This document shows positions 10,101 through 18,856 of a stretch of 64,000 nucleotides of DNA, piece after piece. Numbering within the stretch: the stretch's first letter is position 1; every line of letters starts with the position of its first letter. The stretch spans positions 4,092,001 to 4,156,000 of the forward strand of contig NZ_BLKZ01000001.1 of assembly GCF_010723575.1 (NCBI RefSeq), read 5' to 3'. The notes beneath the pieces were generated by a model. That model was given only the letters and a program-made list of their open reading frames with translations. It ran no database searches and had not been told where the DNA came from. Source of the DNA: Mycobacterium bourgelatii (lineage in GTDB: Bacteria; Actinomycetota; Actinomycetes; Mycobacteriales; Mycobacteriaceae). Position numbers and translations under genes: made by a program.

Positions 10101-13100
10101 TTGGACGAATCGGTGACTGCGAAATTGCTTTGGACGCCGCCCTGGCGGCGGCGCGGCGCGCGGGTGAACACCGCCAAGTGAATGCCGTGCTAGCGGGCGC
10201 GCCGCTGGCTGCGCTGTGGGGCCCCAATCCTGTTCCGCGCGCGGGCGGGCGATGTCTGGACGTGGTGCGACTGCTCAGGATCACGACGGACTCGCCGGCG
10301 GTGGAGGCGACGTCGACGCGGTGCCAGGCCGTCCTGGAGGCTCTTCGCGGTCGCGCCGCCGCCGCGCGGCGGATGATCGATTCGGCCCGGCGCACGGTCA
10401 CCGAACTTGGTTTACGTCATGCGCTGTGTGAGGTGGAGCAGTTTGCCGGCATCGTCGAACTGGTGGTCGAGGATCCTGGCGCAGCCGAGGCGCATTTGCG
10501 CAAGGCATACAACGGCTTTCGCCGGATGGGCCTCGAATCCGACACCGCAGAGACCGCAGCGCTACTGGGCCGCGCCTGCCTTGCGCTTGGCGGAGTGGCT
10601 GAAGCTGCCGAATTATGTAGGGAGAGTGAGCTTCTCGCCGGGCATGCGCTGAAGGCGTCGATCAGCTGGCGAACCTTGCGCGCACAGTTGCTCACGCGCG
10701 CCGACAACTACGACCAGGCGCGACAGGTGGCGGAGGCCGCTGTCAAGTTGGCTGAGCGAACCGACTTGTTGGTCGATCACGCCGATGCATGTCTCACGTT
10801 GGCCCAGGTCGTGGGGGGTCCCGGGGCTGGCGACGCACTCAAGGCGCGAGCCGCCGCGGAGCGCGCGGTCGCGCTGTATGAGCGAAAGGGGGCAGGAGCG
10901 CTCGCGGAAATGGCGCGCCGCGTTCTGGGCGAGCACCCGCAACCCGCTCCCCTGGCACCACCGGAAACGCCTGGTGTTGAGCCGGACAACGCGTGCGTGC
11001 GGGTGATTCGCCGACTAGACGCGGCATACGATCGCGAGGCTTGGGACGAGATCGAACACCTAGTCGCAGCCGTAGTCTCCTGCGAGAGCCATCGAAAAGT
11101 AGTCGGTGCCAGCCGTGTCGAACTTCCTTACAGCGAATGGGAGCGCGGCGCCAAACTTTATCGCGAGACGTTGGCTCCGGTGCGGTACCGACACGTCGTG
11201 GTAGCGGTGCGCGGCGAGCGTCTGGCTCTTACCCGGTTAGAAGTAGGCCCTGACGATCCGACTCCCGGTGCGCCACGGGACGAATTGCTGCAGTTATATG
11301 AGCTCGACCAAGACGGCCGGATCGCGGTCCAGGACTGGTTTGACGCCGACGATCTCGACGCTGCGATGGCCGAGCTTGAGGCGGCACACGGGCGGCTGGT
11401 GCAACCGCGTGCCCGGAAGACGGTAACCGCCGCCTGTCGGGCCTTCGAGCGCCTGCAGGCGAACTTCGCCGCCCGCGACTGGGATTCCATGGCCGAACTA
11501 CTGGCCGACAACGCGTTCCACCACGATCGCCGAAGGGTGGTAGGCGCCGAACTTCAGGTTGGCCGCGATGCAGTCATCGCCGAGATGGCGGCGCTCGTCG
11601 AGATCGGTGTCAAGCACATCACTTCCGACGAAATCATCGCGACTCGCGGCACGCGACTTCTGCTCAGCCGCTCGCACTCCGCGGGCCACAACCAGCGACC
11701 CGATGCATTCCGGACCGACGTCTTCAACGTTCTGCAAGTCGACGCCGAGGGCCGAATCGACGCGCTTGTTACGTTCGACCTCGATGATTTCGAGGTCGCC
11801 CTGGAAGAGCTCGAAAATCGTTATGTCGCCGGCGAAGCCGCGCCCTACGCGAACACATGGCAAACCATTACGGCGAGCTACGCCGCCTTCCGACACGGTG
11901 AGGTTCCCCTCTTTACGCCGAACGCGATGAACGTCGATCACCGCCGTGCCGCTGGGTTCGCCCCTGGCGATCTGATCGCTTACATCCGGGCTGGGCGCGA
12001 CCTTAACCAAAAAATGCAACCGTACATCCAGGCGGTGCATCGGTTGAACGAATTCGGGGCAGTCACCGCCGCCACCGCGTATGGCACATCGCACGACGGC
12101 TTCACCGCCGAGTGGCGGTCGATCATCGTTTCGACGGTTGAAGGCGAATTGATCAGCCGCACTGAGCTGTTCGAAGAAGAAGACCTTGCCGCCGCACTCG
12201 CCAGGTTCGATGAACTGTTTCCGCAGCCGCGCCGGCTGGAAAATGCGGCGATCCGCGTCTACGAGCGCATCCGCGCGTGCATGGCCTCCCGCGACTGGAG
12301 CGTGATGGCTTCGCTGCTGGCCCGGGATATCTCGACGGAAGATCGTCGGCGCGTGGTGAATTCCGGCTTGCGCCAGGGCCGGGATGCAGTGCTTGCCGAG
12401 ATATCGGCAATGGTCGACATCGGAGTCGAACACGTAACGTCGCAACCGATCGCCACCCGCGGAGAACACCTGTTCCTCAGCCGAAGCCAAAGCTGGGGCC
12501 GCGACAGACGACCCGAGGCATTTCATACCGACCTGCTCGAAATCATCGAGATCAATGCCGAGAACTTGATCGTAGGACGCGTCGTATTAGACGTCGAAGA
12601 TGTTGACGCCGCGTTCGACGAACTCGACGCGCGCTATCTCGACGGGGAAGCTGCGGCGCACGCGCACACGTGGTCGCTCGTCGCCGCGTGCTACGCGGGC
12701 GTCAACCGGCGTGAATTGCCCCCATTGACAACAGATTTTGCGAGCGTAGACCACCGCCTGCTGGCGACATTCGAATCGAATGGCCTGGTCGAGTATGTTC
12801 GTGCGTCCTGGGCTCAGATGCCGGACCTGAAGTATCGAGTCGCTGCGGTGCACCGCTTAAGCGACTGTGGGGCGCTCGTTACTCACACGATCAAGGGAAC
12901 CTCGCGGGACGGCTTCGACGCCGAGTGGCGCGAGTTGCTCCTGATGACCGTCCAGGGTGATCGATTTAACCGAAGCGAAGCATTCGACGAGGCAGATATC
13001 GCCGCTGCCATCGCACGCTTCGACGAATTGCAGCCACGGACCCAGCGTCTGGAAAACACCGCAAGCCGCGTAACCGAACGTTTCCGGGAAGCGCTGGCTG

Positions 13101-14674
13101 ACCGCGACTGGGACACCATGACCGCGATGCTGACCGAGGACATGTTTAACGACGATCGCCGACGAATCGTCAACGCAGGAACCAGACATGGTCGCGAAGC
13201 CGCGCTCGAGGATTTGCGGACGGGTGTTGACATCGTAGACCTCACGTTCGACGCGGTCGCCGTGATTGCGATCCGTGGAGATCGTCTTGTCCTGACTCAT
13301 GCCAGTTTGGGCGATGGCAAGCGACCCAAGGCATTCCAACTCGATCTATTACAGATCGTCGAAATCCGTGATGACGAAAGGACCTCGGCGGTCATCACAT
13401 TCGACCTCGACGATATCGACGCCGCTTTTGCCGAACTTGACGCGCGCTTCATAGCCGGCGAAGCGGCGGCGCACGCACATATCTGGTCGCTTGTCACCGA
13501 CAGCAACGATCGCCTGAACCGCCAGCAGCTACCGCTGATGACACCGGACGTGATGAGCGTCGACCACCGCCCGGTCCCAGCCTTCCCGCCCGGTGGTGAC
13601 TTCGCCGCGTACATCCGCGTCACGTGGGAACAGGTGCCGGACATCACCTTCCGCACTACTGCCGTACATCGGTTAAGCAGCATCGGAACGGTATGCACTC
13701 TCGTGGCAAGCGGCACCTCCCGAGAGGGATTTGCCGCGGAGTGGCGGATGCTCGAAGTGCTAACTGTCAAAGGCGACCGGTTCGACCGTTGCGAATTATT
13801 CGCCGAGACAGACATTGCAGCCGCGCTTGCCCGCTTTGACGAACTGCAGCCGCGGACGCGGCCTCTGCAGAACGCGGCGAGCCTAATGTACGAGCGTTAT
13901 TGGGCATCATTCGCGGCGCGTGACTGGGACGCCATGGCGGCTATGCTGGCCGACGACGTGTCCACGCACGATCGCCGCCGTGTCGTCAACGCAGGGGTTA
14001 GACATGGTCGCGATGCCGAACTGGCGAACATGCGCTTCCTCGCGGAGTCCGTTACCGACGTCAACAACGTAACGTTAACGGTGAGCGCGGCCCGCGGAGA
14101 TCGCCTGGCCCTCATGAAGTTTCAATCTTCATCCTACGAAACAGAAGTGCTCAACGTCGTCGAAATCGACGCGGACGGACGAATAGCTGCGGTCGTCGGA
14201 TTCGACGCCGACGACATGGACGCCGCGTTCGTAGAGCTCGACAGTCGCTATCTGGCCGGCGAAGCAAGCGCCCACTCGCACGCATGGTCGGTAATCCGGG
14301 AAGCGTATTCCGCACTCAACCGGCACGATATTCCACTGACGACAACGGATATGGTGAGCGTCGACCACCGAAGAGGGATCGCCTTTGCACCTGGTGACCT
14401 GCTCAGCTACTTCACCGCCACCTGGAATGTCACGCCACAGACCAGCATTGGCGTCGAAAGTGTTTGTCGGCTGAGCGAGTTGGGCGGGGTCGTCGTCCAT
14501 TCCTACTGTGGCACAACCAGCGAAGGCTTCGACGCCGAGTGGCGGGAAGTTGCGCTGCTGACGATCGACAGCGACAAGCTCAACCGCTGCGAACTCTACG
14601 ACGAGGAAAACATCGAGGCCGCGATCGCACGCTTCGATGAGTTGCACCCGCATGCGACGAACGCCACGACCTAG
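7145..14674 (+). CDS. Giant BTAD/adenylate cyclase/AAA/NTF2-repeat regulatory protein
   Basis: About 2509 residues from the GTG at 7145, where the conserved wHTH fold (VELGVLGPLQV) begins; the open frame extends to 6959 but overlaps the divergent LLM gene. Domains in order: OmpR/SARP-type winged helix (~8-85); BTAD helical repeats (~95-240); class III nucleotide cyclase (~260-430) with TDIEGST, KTRGEGDATF and AVNRAARLR, so metal Asp, base-selecting Lys and transition-state Asn/Arg all look present; AAA/NB-ARC-like ATPase with Walker A GEPGVGKT near 486 and Walker B VVLILDDLHW near 600; a TPR-like region (~770-1270); then nine NTF2/SnoaL-like units to the C-terminus. It is probably a cytoplasmic sensor that couples a ligand or protein signal to cAMP and/or DNA binding. 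No membrane segment is seen. Confidence 0.88.
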   Translation: MSTLPSVELGVLGPLQVRQSGVPVAIPGAKPRAILTMLGLHHGSVLPADTVAKLLWGEHPPRTAAKAMQTHISSLRRTLGDGVVLTEGLGWTLAGTEVDVARYKLAAKMGREAAAAGDTAQALVRFDEALARWRGVPELPDSQQGVAEKTRWIEGHAALVEDRADVLLASGRAAEIIGELEAAVAEAPLRERRWGQLMLALYRAGRQGEALGGYQRARSLLADELGVDPGPELRRLEAAIVAQDPSLDIPVVQQLSSVMRAVTFLLTDIEGSTAAWEADADAMAVALARHDELVEQVVTSRGGRLIKTRGEGDATFSVFERPSAAATAAIELQDAIAHEPWSLSEPMRIRVALHTGEVELRDGDYFGRAVNRAARLRSLATGGQTLCSGATAELVIDSLRDDVLLVDLGMRQLRNLARPEHVFELRLETADDNRQCGEAEWALQRPGLPAVLSGPGPFVGRAPELARLMSTWETALTNGTHAVLIAGEPGVGKTRLAGEWSRQAYEQGAVVLYGRCDEDLGAPYQPFAEALRSLVPCLDANRLRGLRGVEALLPLAPGLADVLPDLATPTRADPDTERYALFDAVVALLGVASGLAPVVLILDDLHWAAKPTLLLLRHLLRFGEQARVQVVGTYRSTDLDRSHPLAAMLADLHRDGIAHRLQLGGLDENDVTAYVTEAGYDDEELARALASVTGGNPFFLIEALRHVEESGGRWDPNTLPQGVREAVSRRLSRLPAETNKALAAAAVVGSRFALDLVEQVVGQDLVDAFDEACKAGIVIEEPGGRYRFNHAIVRQSLLAELASVRRMRLHQRIATTLEAWPGADDELLAELAHHYYECAWAGNAVKAVDYCRRAADQAMARLAYEGAADLYNRAVHALEEIDDELPDRDDQAAQLLIARCEALLAAGDVASAEGAVAQLQQTTTGSARLAAWATCFDGQLSMLVHPERLDEVEAAVGAAAIRLTELGDASGEAKAHTVRASCLARLGRIGDCEIALDAALAAARRAGEHRQVNAVLAGAPLAALWGPNPVPRAGGRCLDVVRLLRITTDSPAVEATSTRCQAVLEALRGRAAAARRMIDSARRTVTELGLRHALCEVEQFAGIVELVVEDPGAAEAHLRKAYNGFRRMGLESDTAETAALLGRACLALGGVAEAAELCRESELLAGHALKASISWRTLRAQLLTRADNYDQARQVAEAAVKLAERTDLLVDHADACLTLAQVVGGPGAGDALKARAAAERAVALYERKGAGALAEMARRVLGEHPQPAPLAPPETPGVEPDNACVRVIRRLDAAYDREAWDEIEHLVAAVVSCESHRKVVGASRVELPYSEWERGAKLYRETLAPVRYRHVVVAVRGERLALTRLEVGPDDPTPGAPRDELLQLYELDQDGRIAVQDWFDADDLDAAMAELEAAHGRLVQPRARKTVTAACRAFERLQANFAARDWDSMAELLADNAFHHDRRRVVGAELQVGRDAVIAEMAALVEIGVKHITSDEIIATRGTRLLLSRSHSAGHNQRPDAFRTDVFNVLQVDAEGRIDALVTFDLDDFEVALEELENRYVAGEAAPYANTWQTITASYAAFRHGEVPLFTPNAMNVDHRRAAGFAPGDLIAYIRAGRDLNQKMQPYIQAVHRLNEFGAVTAATAYGTSHDGFTAEWRSIIVSTVEGELISRTELFEEEDLAAALARFDELFPQPRRLENAAIRVYERIRACMASRDWSVMASLLARDISTEDRRRVVNSGLRQGRDAVLAEISAMVDIGVEHVTSQPIATRGEHLFLSRSQSWGRDRRPEAFHTDLLEIIEINAENLIVGRVVLDVEDVDAAFDELDARYLDGEAAAHAHTWSLVAACYAGVNRRELPPLTTDFASVDHRLLATFESNGLVEYVRASWAQMPDLKYRVAAVHRLSDCGALVTHTIKGTSRDGFDAEWRELLLMTVQGDRFNRSEAFDEADIAAAIARFDELQPRTQRLENTASRVTERFREALADRDWDTMTAMLTEDMFNDDRRRIVNAGTRHGREAALEDLRTGVDIVDLTFDAVAVIAIRGDRLVLTHASLGDGKRPKAFQLDLLQIVEIRDDERTSAVITFDLDDIDAAFAELDARFIAGEAAAHAHIWSLVTDSNDRLNRQQLPLMTPDVMSVDHRPVPAFPPGGDFAAYIRVTWEQVPDITFRTTAVHRLSSIGTVCTLVASGTSREGFAAEWRMLEVLTVKGDRFDRCELFAETDIAAALARFDELQPRTRPLQNAASLMYERYWASFAARDWDAMAAMLADDVSTHDRRRVVNAGVRHGRDAELANMRFLAESVTDVNNVTLTVSAARGDRLALMKFQSSSYETEVLNVVEIDADGRIAAVVGFDADDMDAAFVELDSRYLAGEASAHSHAWSVIREAYSALNRHDIPLTTTDMVSVDHRRGIAFAPGDLLSYFTATWNVTPQTSIGVESVCRLSELGGVVVHSYCGTTSEGFDAEWREVALLTIDSDKLNRCELYDEENIEAAIARFDELHPHATNATT
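10990..14668 (+). repeat. Nine tandem NTF2-like coding units (period about 272 codons per A/B pair)
   Basis: Within the giant gene, one divergent unit (about 10990-11400) is followed by four A/B pairs. A units open with LENAAxRVYER and contain AARDWDxMAxLL and DRRRVVNAG; they begin near 11410, 12236, 13049 and 13865. B units open with GEAAAHAHTWS and contain SVDHR and GTSxxGFxAEWR. Successive A-unit starts are 813 and 816 bp apart. The repeats are diverged at the DNA level. Confidence 0.8.
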
Positions 14675-16467
14675 TCAGGTGCGGCAACCACGCCCCGGAC
14701 GTTGACGTCCCGCCAGATCGCGATCTCTCCGACATATTCGGGTCGCCGGCCGAACAGATCTGTGAAGAAGGCGAGCATCTCATTCGCAGCCTCCATGGGT
14801 CCGACGATGACGTGACGGACCTCCGCGAACCGGAGATTGGCGATGATCTGCGCGCGGACCTCGTCCCGCGCCACGAAGGACATCTTGTCCTCTTGGATCA
14901 TCCGCATGACCTTGAAGAGTCGCGTCGGGGGCGGCCCGGAACTGGTCCGCCCATCGGGTAGAGGAACGTACGCGTACGCCTCAGGCATTCGAAGCCCGTA
15001 GTCGGCCTCCGCCGCCCACACCATCGGCGCGGCCTGGATTCCGTTGGTGAAATACGGTGCCACAAGGACGGTTTCGTCGGACCCAATGTGGTGGCTTGCC
15101 CAATTGCGAAAGAAGTCCGGGGTATAGAAGGGCTGGCGTCCCAGCGGAGCGGGCAGAATGAAGACGATCGCCGCGGCCACGACAAGCAGCCACCGTGCCG
15201 CCGGCCCCGGGGCAAGACGAGTCGCTCGCTTGATGACGATCGCGATGATCACGGCAACCGCCAACCAGACGTAGAGCGTGAAGCGTCCCGGCAGCACATG
15301 CTGCAAGAGCGGCAGCTTTCCAATCGGCAGCCACGGCAACGGGACGGGCAATTTCTCCGTGCCGATGTGCAACCACGGGCCGAGCGACAGCAGCAGAAGC
15401 AGCGCCCCGGTGACACTGGCGATACGCACCCGCAGGTCGTCCCACAGCCGAACGGCGGCCACGACAAGCAGCACGAGCAACGGCAGCCCGAGGTAGGCCG
15501 TCGCCTCGTGATACAGGCCGCTGAACTCGCGGGACACCTCGGTTGCCGCGTCCGGGGCGATCAGCTGGTAGGGCGTCGGCAGGACGACATTGAGGAGATC
15601 GGTCGAGAAGGTCTCGGGATGCTGGACCGACCCACTGATCCGCCGCGGTCCGAAGAACTGCGCGTACAGCGGTCCGGCCGCGAGCACCAGGAAGGTCATG
15701 GTGGCTGCCGAGAGCGCCGGAACCAGGCGGGCCGCTCCCGCACGCCAACGAGCCCGGAACTGTGCGTCGCAGCGCGCAAGGGCCATGACGCACACCAACA
15801 CCACGGACGCCACGACGCAGGTGGCCAACACCTCTTCGGTGATGAGGAGTTGCGCGGTGGCGAGGACTCCGAGCGCTACCCCGGCCTGCCACGGCGGTCG
15901 GCGTCGCGTCACGAGAAGGTCGTCGACGACGCACAGAATCAGCGGCGGCACCCAGGCGGTGGCGAGGTTCAGGTGCATCGCCGCGTGGGAGGCGACATAG
16001 GGCGAGAAGGCATAGATGGCACCGCCGACCAGCGGAGCAGCGCCGTCGCCGGTCCAGCGGCGGATCGCAACCCAGGCGGTGAACGCGCTGAGTGCGATGC
16101 CGACGATCATGAGGACGTTGAACCCGAAGATCGGCCCGCCAATCTTCGCCGGCAGCCAGCCGAGCAGCCCGAGCAAGATCATCGGAGTGTTCCACATGAG
16201 GTTCACGCCATCGGGCGCGGCAATCTGCGTGGTGAAGAACGGATTGAGCCCGTTGGCCAGCGCGTGTGGCGTCCAGCCGAGAAACCAGATCGTCTGCTGC
16301 TGATCGCAGCAGCCCCCTGCCCAGCCGGACCTCGGGTCGCTCCAGGCGCTGATCGTCAAAACCATCGCCCCGGCCAGGTAGCCGAGGAAAACGGCGAATC
16401 CCTTGAGCGCCCGGTGCTTACCTCGGGGCTCGTCCGCACACTCGACCTCGCCCGCCTCTGCTGGCAC
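14671..16467 (-). CDS. Polytopic membrane protein, GT-C glycosyltransferase-like
   Basis: About 598 residues from the GTG at 16467, preceded by AGGAGG at a short spacing; a GTG at 16503 is an alternative. A short cytoplasmic N-terminus is followed by roughly ten or more hydrophobic helices, beginning AVFLGYLAGAMVLTISAW. An acidic first external loop contains SDPRSGW and a later NTPMILLG. This topology resembles GT-C polyprenyl-phosphate-sugar glycosyltransferases, but no diagnostic catalytic motif is certain. The last ~130 residues look soluble. It lies about 90 bp after the PE gene on the same strand and may be co-transcribed with it. Function beyond membrane glycosylation is not claimed. 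Confidence 0.7.
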   Translation of the reverse strand: MPAEAGEVECADEPRGKHRALKGFAVFLGYLAGAMVLTISAWSDPRSGWAGGCCDQQQTIWFLGWTPHALANGLNPFFTTQIAAPDGVNLMWNTPMILLGLLGWLPAKIGGPIFGFNVLMIVGIALSAFTAWVAIRRWTGDGAAPLVGGAIYAFSPYVASHAAMHLNLATAWVPPLILCVVDDLLVTRRRPPWQAGVALGVLATAQLLITEEVLATCVVASVVLVCVMALARCDAQFRARWRAGAARLVPALSAATMTFLVLAAGPLYAQFFGPRRISGSVQHPETFSTDLLNVVLPTPYQLIAPDAATEVSREFSGLYHEATAYLGLPLLVLLVVAAVRLWDDLRVRIASVTGALLLLLSLGPWLHIGTEKLPVPLPWLPIGKLPLLQHVLPGRFTLYVWLAVAVIIAIVIKRATRLAPGPAARWLLVVAAAIVFILPAPLGRQPFYTPDFFRNWASHHIGSDETVLVAPYFTNGIQAAPMVWAAEADYGLRMPEAYAYVPLPDGRTSSGPPPTRLFKVMRMIQEDKMSFVARDEVRAQIIANLRFAEVRHVIVGPMEAANEMLAFFTDLFGRRPEYVGEIAIWRDVNVRGVVAAPD

Positions 16468-16556
16468 CAAGCCTCCTATTGGACGATCTTCGACGACGTC
16501 CACGCGACGGCTGAGTCCGGTGTCATCCTTCAGCGATACTGAAACCCGTTGCGCGG

Positions 16557-17603
16557 CTACAGGAACGGCTCGAAAAGCTTCGCCCAACCAGGCCAGAAAA
16601 TCACCGGGTCCGCCGAGGACGGCCAGAGCAGGGCCGGGTTCGCATTCGACGGTGGCCAGTTGCCCTGGAGGGTGTAGGCCATGACCTCCCACGGGTTGTT
16701 GTAGTAGGAAGCCGTCTCGACCAGGCTGTACCAATTGTGCTCCGGGTGCAGCAACCAGTAGCCGGTGCCGACGAAAAATCCCCCGCTCATCCATCCCGCG
16801 TACGAGCTGGAGAAGAACGGCCCAAATAGCCTGTTCTGCCAGACGTGCACACCCTCGTGATTGATCATGAGATTTTCGGCACCGGGGCTGTATCCCAGGC
16901 TGGTGGTGACGTTCCCCAACGTGGTGGCGAAGCCGGGTATGCCGATGCCGCCGCGATAAACGTGGGCTCCCGCGAGCTGGCTGAGGACGGGGTCGTAATT
17001 GGAGTTCGGCGTGAAGTCATTGACGATTTGCAGGCCGTAGCCCATCAACGTACCCGGCGCTCCCCAGGTGTAGTCGAGCACAAAGGCCAGCCATCCCCGC
17101 CAATCGCGAAAGTCGTAGATGCTCAGTTGGCGGCGCAGGAACTGGCTCACATAGTTGATCGCCTCACCGATCCCACCCGTCCCACCGGTGCCGACCACCG
17201 CCTCGGCACCACCCTGGATCGCTGCACCGGCGGTATTGATGAGCGGGCGTCCCAGCAATGCCTCGCTACGAGCGTTGAGCCCACTCCGAAACCCGTCCAG
17301 CATCTGCCGCAACACTGCCGAGCCCGCCTCCTCCGCGGCCAGATACGAGCCAGCCCCCGCAGCCAACGCTTGCACAAACCGCTCGTGGAACACGCTGGCC
17401 TGAGCGCTGAGCGCCTGGTACTGCTGACCGTACTCGGCGAAGAACGCCGCCGCCGCGGCCGACACCTCGTCGGCGGCTGCGGCCATCAACCCCGTCGTCG
17501 GACCAGCTGCCGCCCGCTGCGCCGAGTGCAACGCCGCTTCGATGCCGGCCAAGTCCGCCGCCGCCGAGGTCAACAACTCGGGAGCCGCTACCAGTAATGA
17601 CAA
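16557..17603 (-). CDS. PE-family protein with a zincin-like C-terminal domain
   Basis: 348 residues from the TTG at 17603, with GGAGGAA about 6 bases upstream. This start gives the normal PE opening (M)SLLVAAPELLTSAAADLAGI; the longer frame to 17642 does not. The PE helical hairpin spans ~1-95, followed by a GRPLIN linker near 130. The C-terminal ~200 residues contain HEGVHVWQ, an HExxH-type motif, and downstream NPWEVMAY, whose Glu could be a third metal ligand as in gluzincin-like peptidases. There is no PGRS repeat. PE proteins are exported by type VII secretion, so a secreted or surface-bound metallopeptidase is possible. No PPE or ESX genes adjoin it. Confidence 0.85.
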   Translation of the reverse strand: MSLLVAAPELLTSAAADLAGIEAALHSAQRAAAGPTTGLMAAAADEVSAAAAAFFAEYGQQYQALSAQASVFHERFVQALAAGAGSYLAAEEAGSAVLRQMLDGFRSGLNARSEALLGRPLINTAGAAIQGGAEAVVGTGGTGGIGEAINYVSQFLRRQLSIYDFRDWRGWLAFVLDYTWGAPGTLMGYGLQIVNDFTPNSNYDPVLSQLAGAHVYRGGIGIPGFATTLGNVTTSLGYSPGAENLMINHEGVHVWQNRLFGPFFSSSYAGWMSGGFFVGTGYWLLHPEHNWYSLVETASYYNNPWEVMAYTLQGNWPPSNANPALLWPSSADPVIFWPGWAKLFEPFL

Positions 17604-17713
17604 CCCACTTCCTCCGAGTCGATGAACGGTCCGTGTGCGCATGAAGCGTATTCACGTCTCGGCGCCGCGTGTGCATTTTCGCCACACCGGTTACGCAACC
17701 GATGCCCACCCGA

Positions 17714-18409
17714 TCAGATGCCTGCAAGTCCCAGCGCGAGCAGGACGCCGCCAACCACGACTAGCAGCGCGGCCACTTCGAGGCGGCGACGGGACGCAAT
17801 CCAGTTGTTGAGCGCCGTCAAAGACTCGCGCGTTCTGTTGGGTGCCACGAAGTAGGCAACGAGGGAAATCTCCACCAACGCGAACGCGGTGACGTTGAAA
17901 AGCACCAGCGCACCAATCTGGGTCGTGGCCGCCGCGCCAGAGGCCAAGATGACCGCCAACACCGCCAGGTAATCCACCGAAGGCAGCGCAATTCCTAGGC
18001 CGGCAACACCCGCTACCCACAGCGAGCGACCGTTGAGGAGTCGTCGGAGCGGCGTCCGCAACCTTTCCAGCATGTCGGAGACGATCCCGCGGTCGGCGCC
18101 GCGCTCCAGGGGTTGGCGGCGCCAACGGCCAAGGGCGACCCGTGCTGCCAGCAGCGCCGCGACCAGCAACGCCAAGCCCCCGATCAGGATCTGGACCCGC
18201 GGCAAGGTGAGGTGAGTGGATGCGACCAGTCGTCGCCGCAGAACGAAGATGACAACAAGGCCCACCGTCATCCCCATCGCGAATCCCCCGCTGAGGAAAG
18301 CGAGCAACTGCAGCGCCGGCCTGGGCCTGTTGACCATGAGCACCGTCATGGCGACCCGGAACGGTTCGAGGCTCACGGCCAGGGCCATGACCAGAATGGG
18401 GATCCACAT
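17714..18409 (-). CDS. Sap/GAP-family membrane protein
   Basis: 231 residues with about six transmembrane helices and no signal peptide, opening MWIPILVMALAVSLEPFRVAM. The N-terminal LEPFR and the later central ALPSVDYLAVLAVILASGA are typical of the Sap (sulfolipid-1-addressing)/GAP family, which mycobacteria use in surface glycolipid export. A basic cytoplasmic loop lies near 105-125. It is on the same strand as, and upstream of, the PE gene, with a 110-bp gap. The lipid handled here is unknown. An overlapping longer reading frame on the same strand is discarded because this one carries the hydrophobic helices. Confidence 0.85.
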   Translation of the reverse strand: MWIPILVMALAVSLEPFRVAMTVLMVNRPRPALQLLAFLSGGFAMGMTVGLVVIFVLRRRLVASTHLTLPRVQILIGGLALLVAALLAARVALGRWRRQPLERGADRGIVSDMLERLRTPLRRLLNGRSLWVAGVAGLGIALPSVDYLAVLAVILASGAAATTQIGALVLFNVTAFALVEISLVAYFVAPNRTRESLTALNNWIASRRRLEVAALLVVVGGVLLALGLAGI

Positions 18410-18717
18410 TGCCTGTCGCCTAATCCGCTCAGGCGTCCAACCGGGTCGCGATCGCGTTCACGATCAGCAAGTCCTCCATTGGGCCACGATAAACATCTCG
18501 CTCCGGACAGGTATTCAATGGCCGCACCTTCGACAGCGCGGGGCGTGAGCTGCCCGAAACACTTTGGGGCAGCGCGTTATCCATCTGGCCTTCGGCACTA
18601 CGCATGCTGGGCTAAGGGAAAAATGTTGGCTACCTTTGCAACTGGCGACTGTGAAACGATCAGGGCGAGAAAAACACTGGGCATCCGGGGTGAACTGCTG
18701 GCACCGTAAGGGTTGCC
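18410..18717. other. Intergenic region before tRNA-Cys
   Basis: No convincing coding frame, repeat or strong hairpin is seen. It lies upstream of the Sap-family gene and of the tRNA and should hold both promoters; none is clear enough to place. Confidence 0.4.
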
Positions 18718-18788
18718 GCGGGTGTGGCTGAGTGGCGAGGCAGCGGCCTGCAAAGCCGTCTACACGGGTTCGAATCCCGTCACTCGCT
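18718..18788 (+). tRNA. tRNA-Cys (anticodon GCA)
   Basis: 71 nt fold as a cloverleaf. The acceptor stem pairs GCGGGTG (18718-18724) with CACTCGC (18781-18787) including one G-U; the D arm is GCT/AGC; the anticodon stem is GCGGC/GCCGT with loop CTGCAAA and GCA at 18750-18752; the T arm ACGGG/CCCGT holds the TTCGAAT loop. The discriminator is T at 18788 and CCA is not encoded. Confidence 0.95.
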
Positions 18789-18856
18789 CGCGACAAGATG
18801 CGGAATCGCATTCAATCGCCCGCGATGGTGCGATTCCGCGTCTGCGCGACGAATGA

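Noticed and set aside
11498..12526. 342-codon minus-strand frame inside the giant gene
   Set aside because: Antisense to the repeat region; the codon bias of the high-G+C gene keeps the opposite frame open.
15088..16542. 484-codon plus-strand frame opposite the membrane protein gene
   Set aside because: Very rich in Arg/Gln/His with no motifs; the minus strand has a clear membrane-helix pattern.
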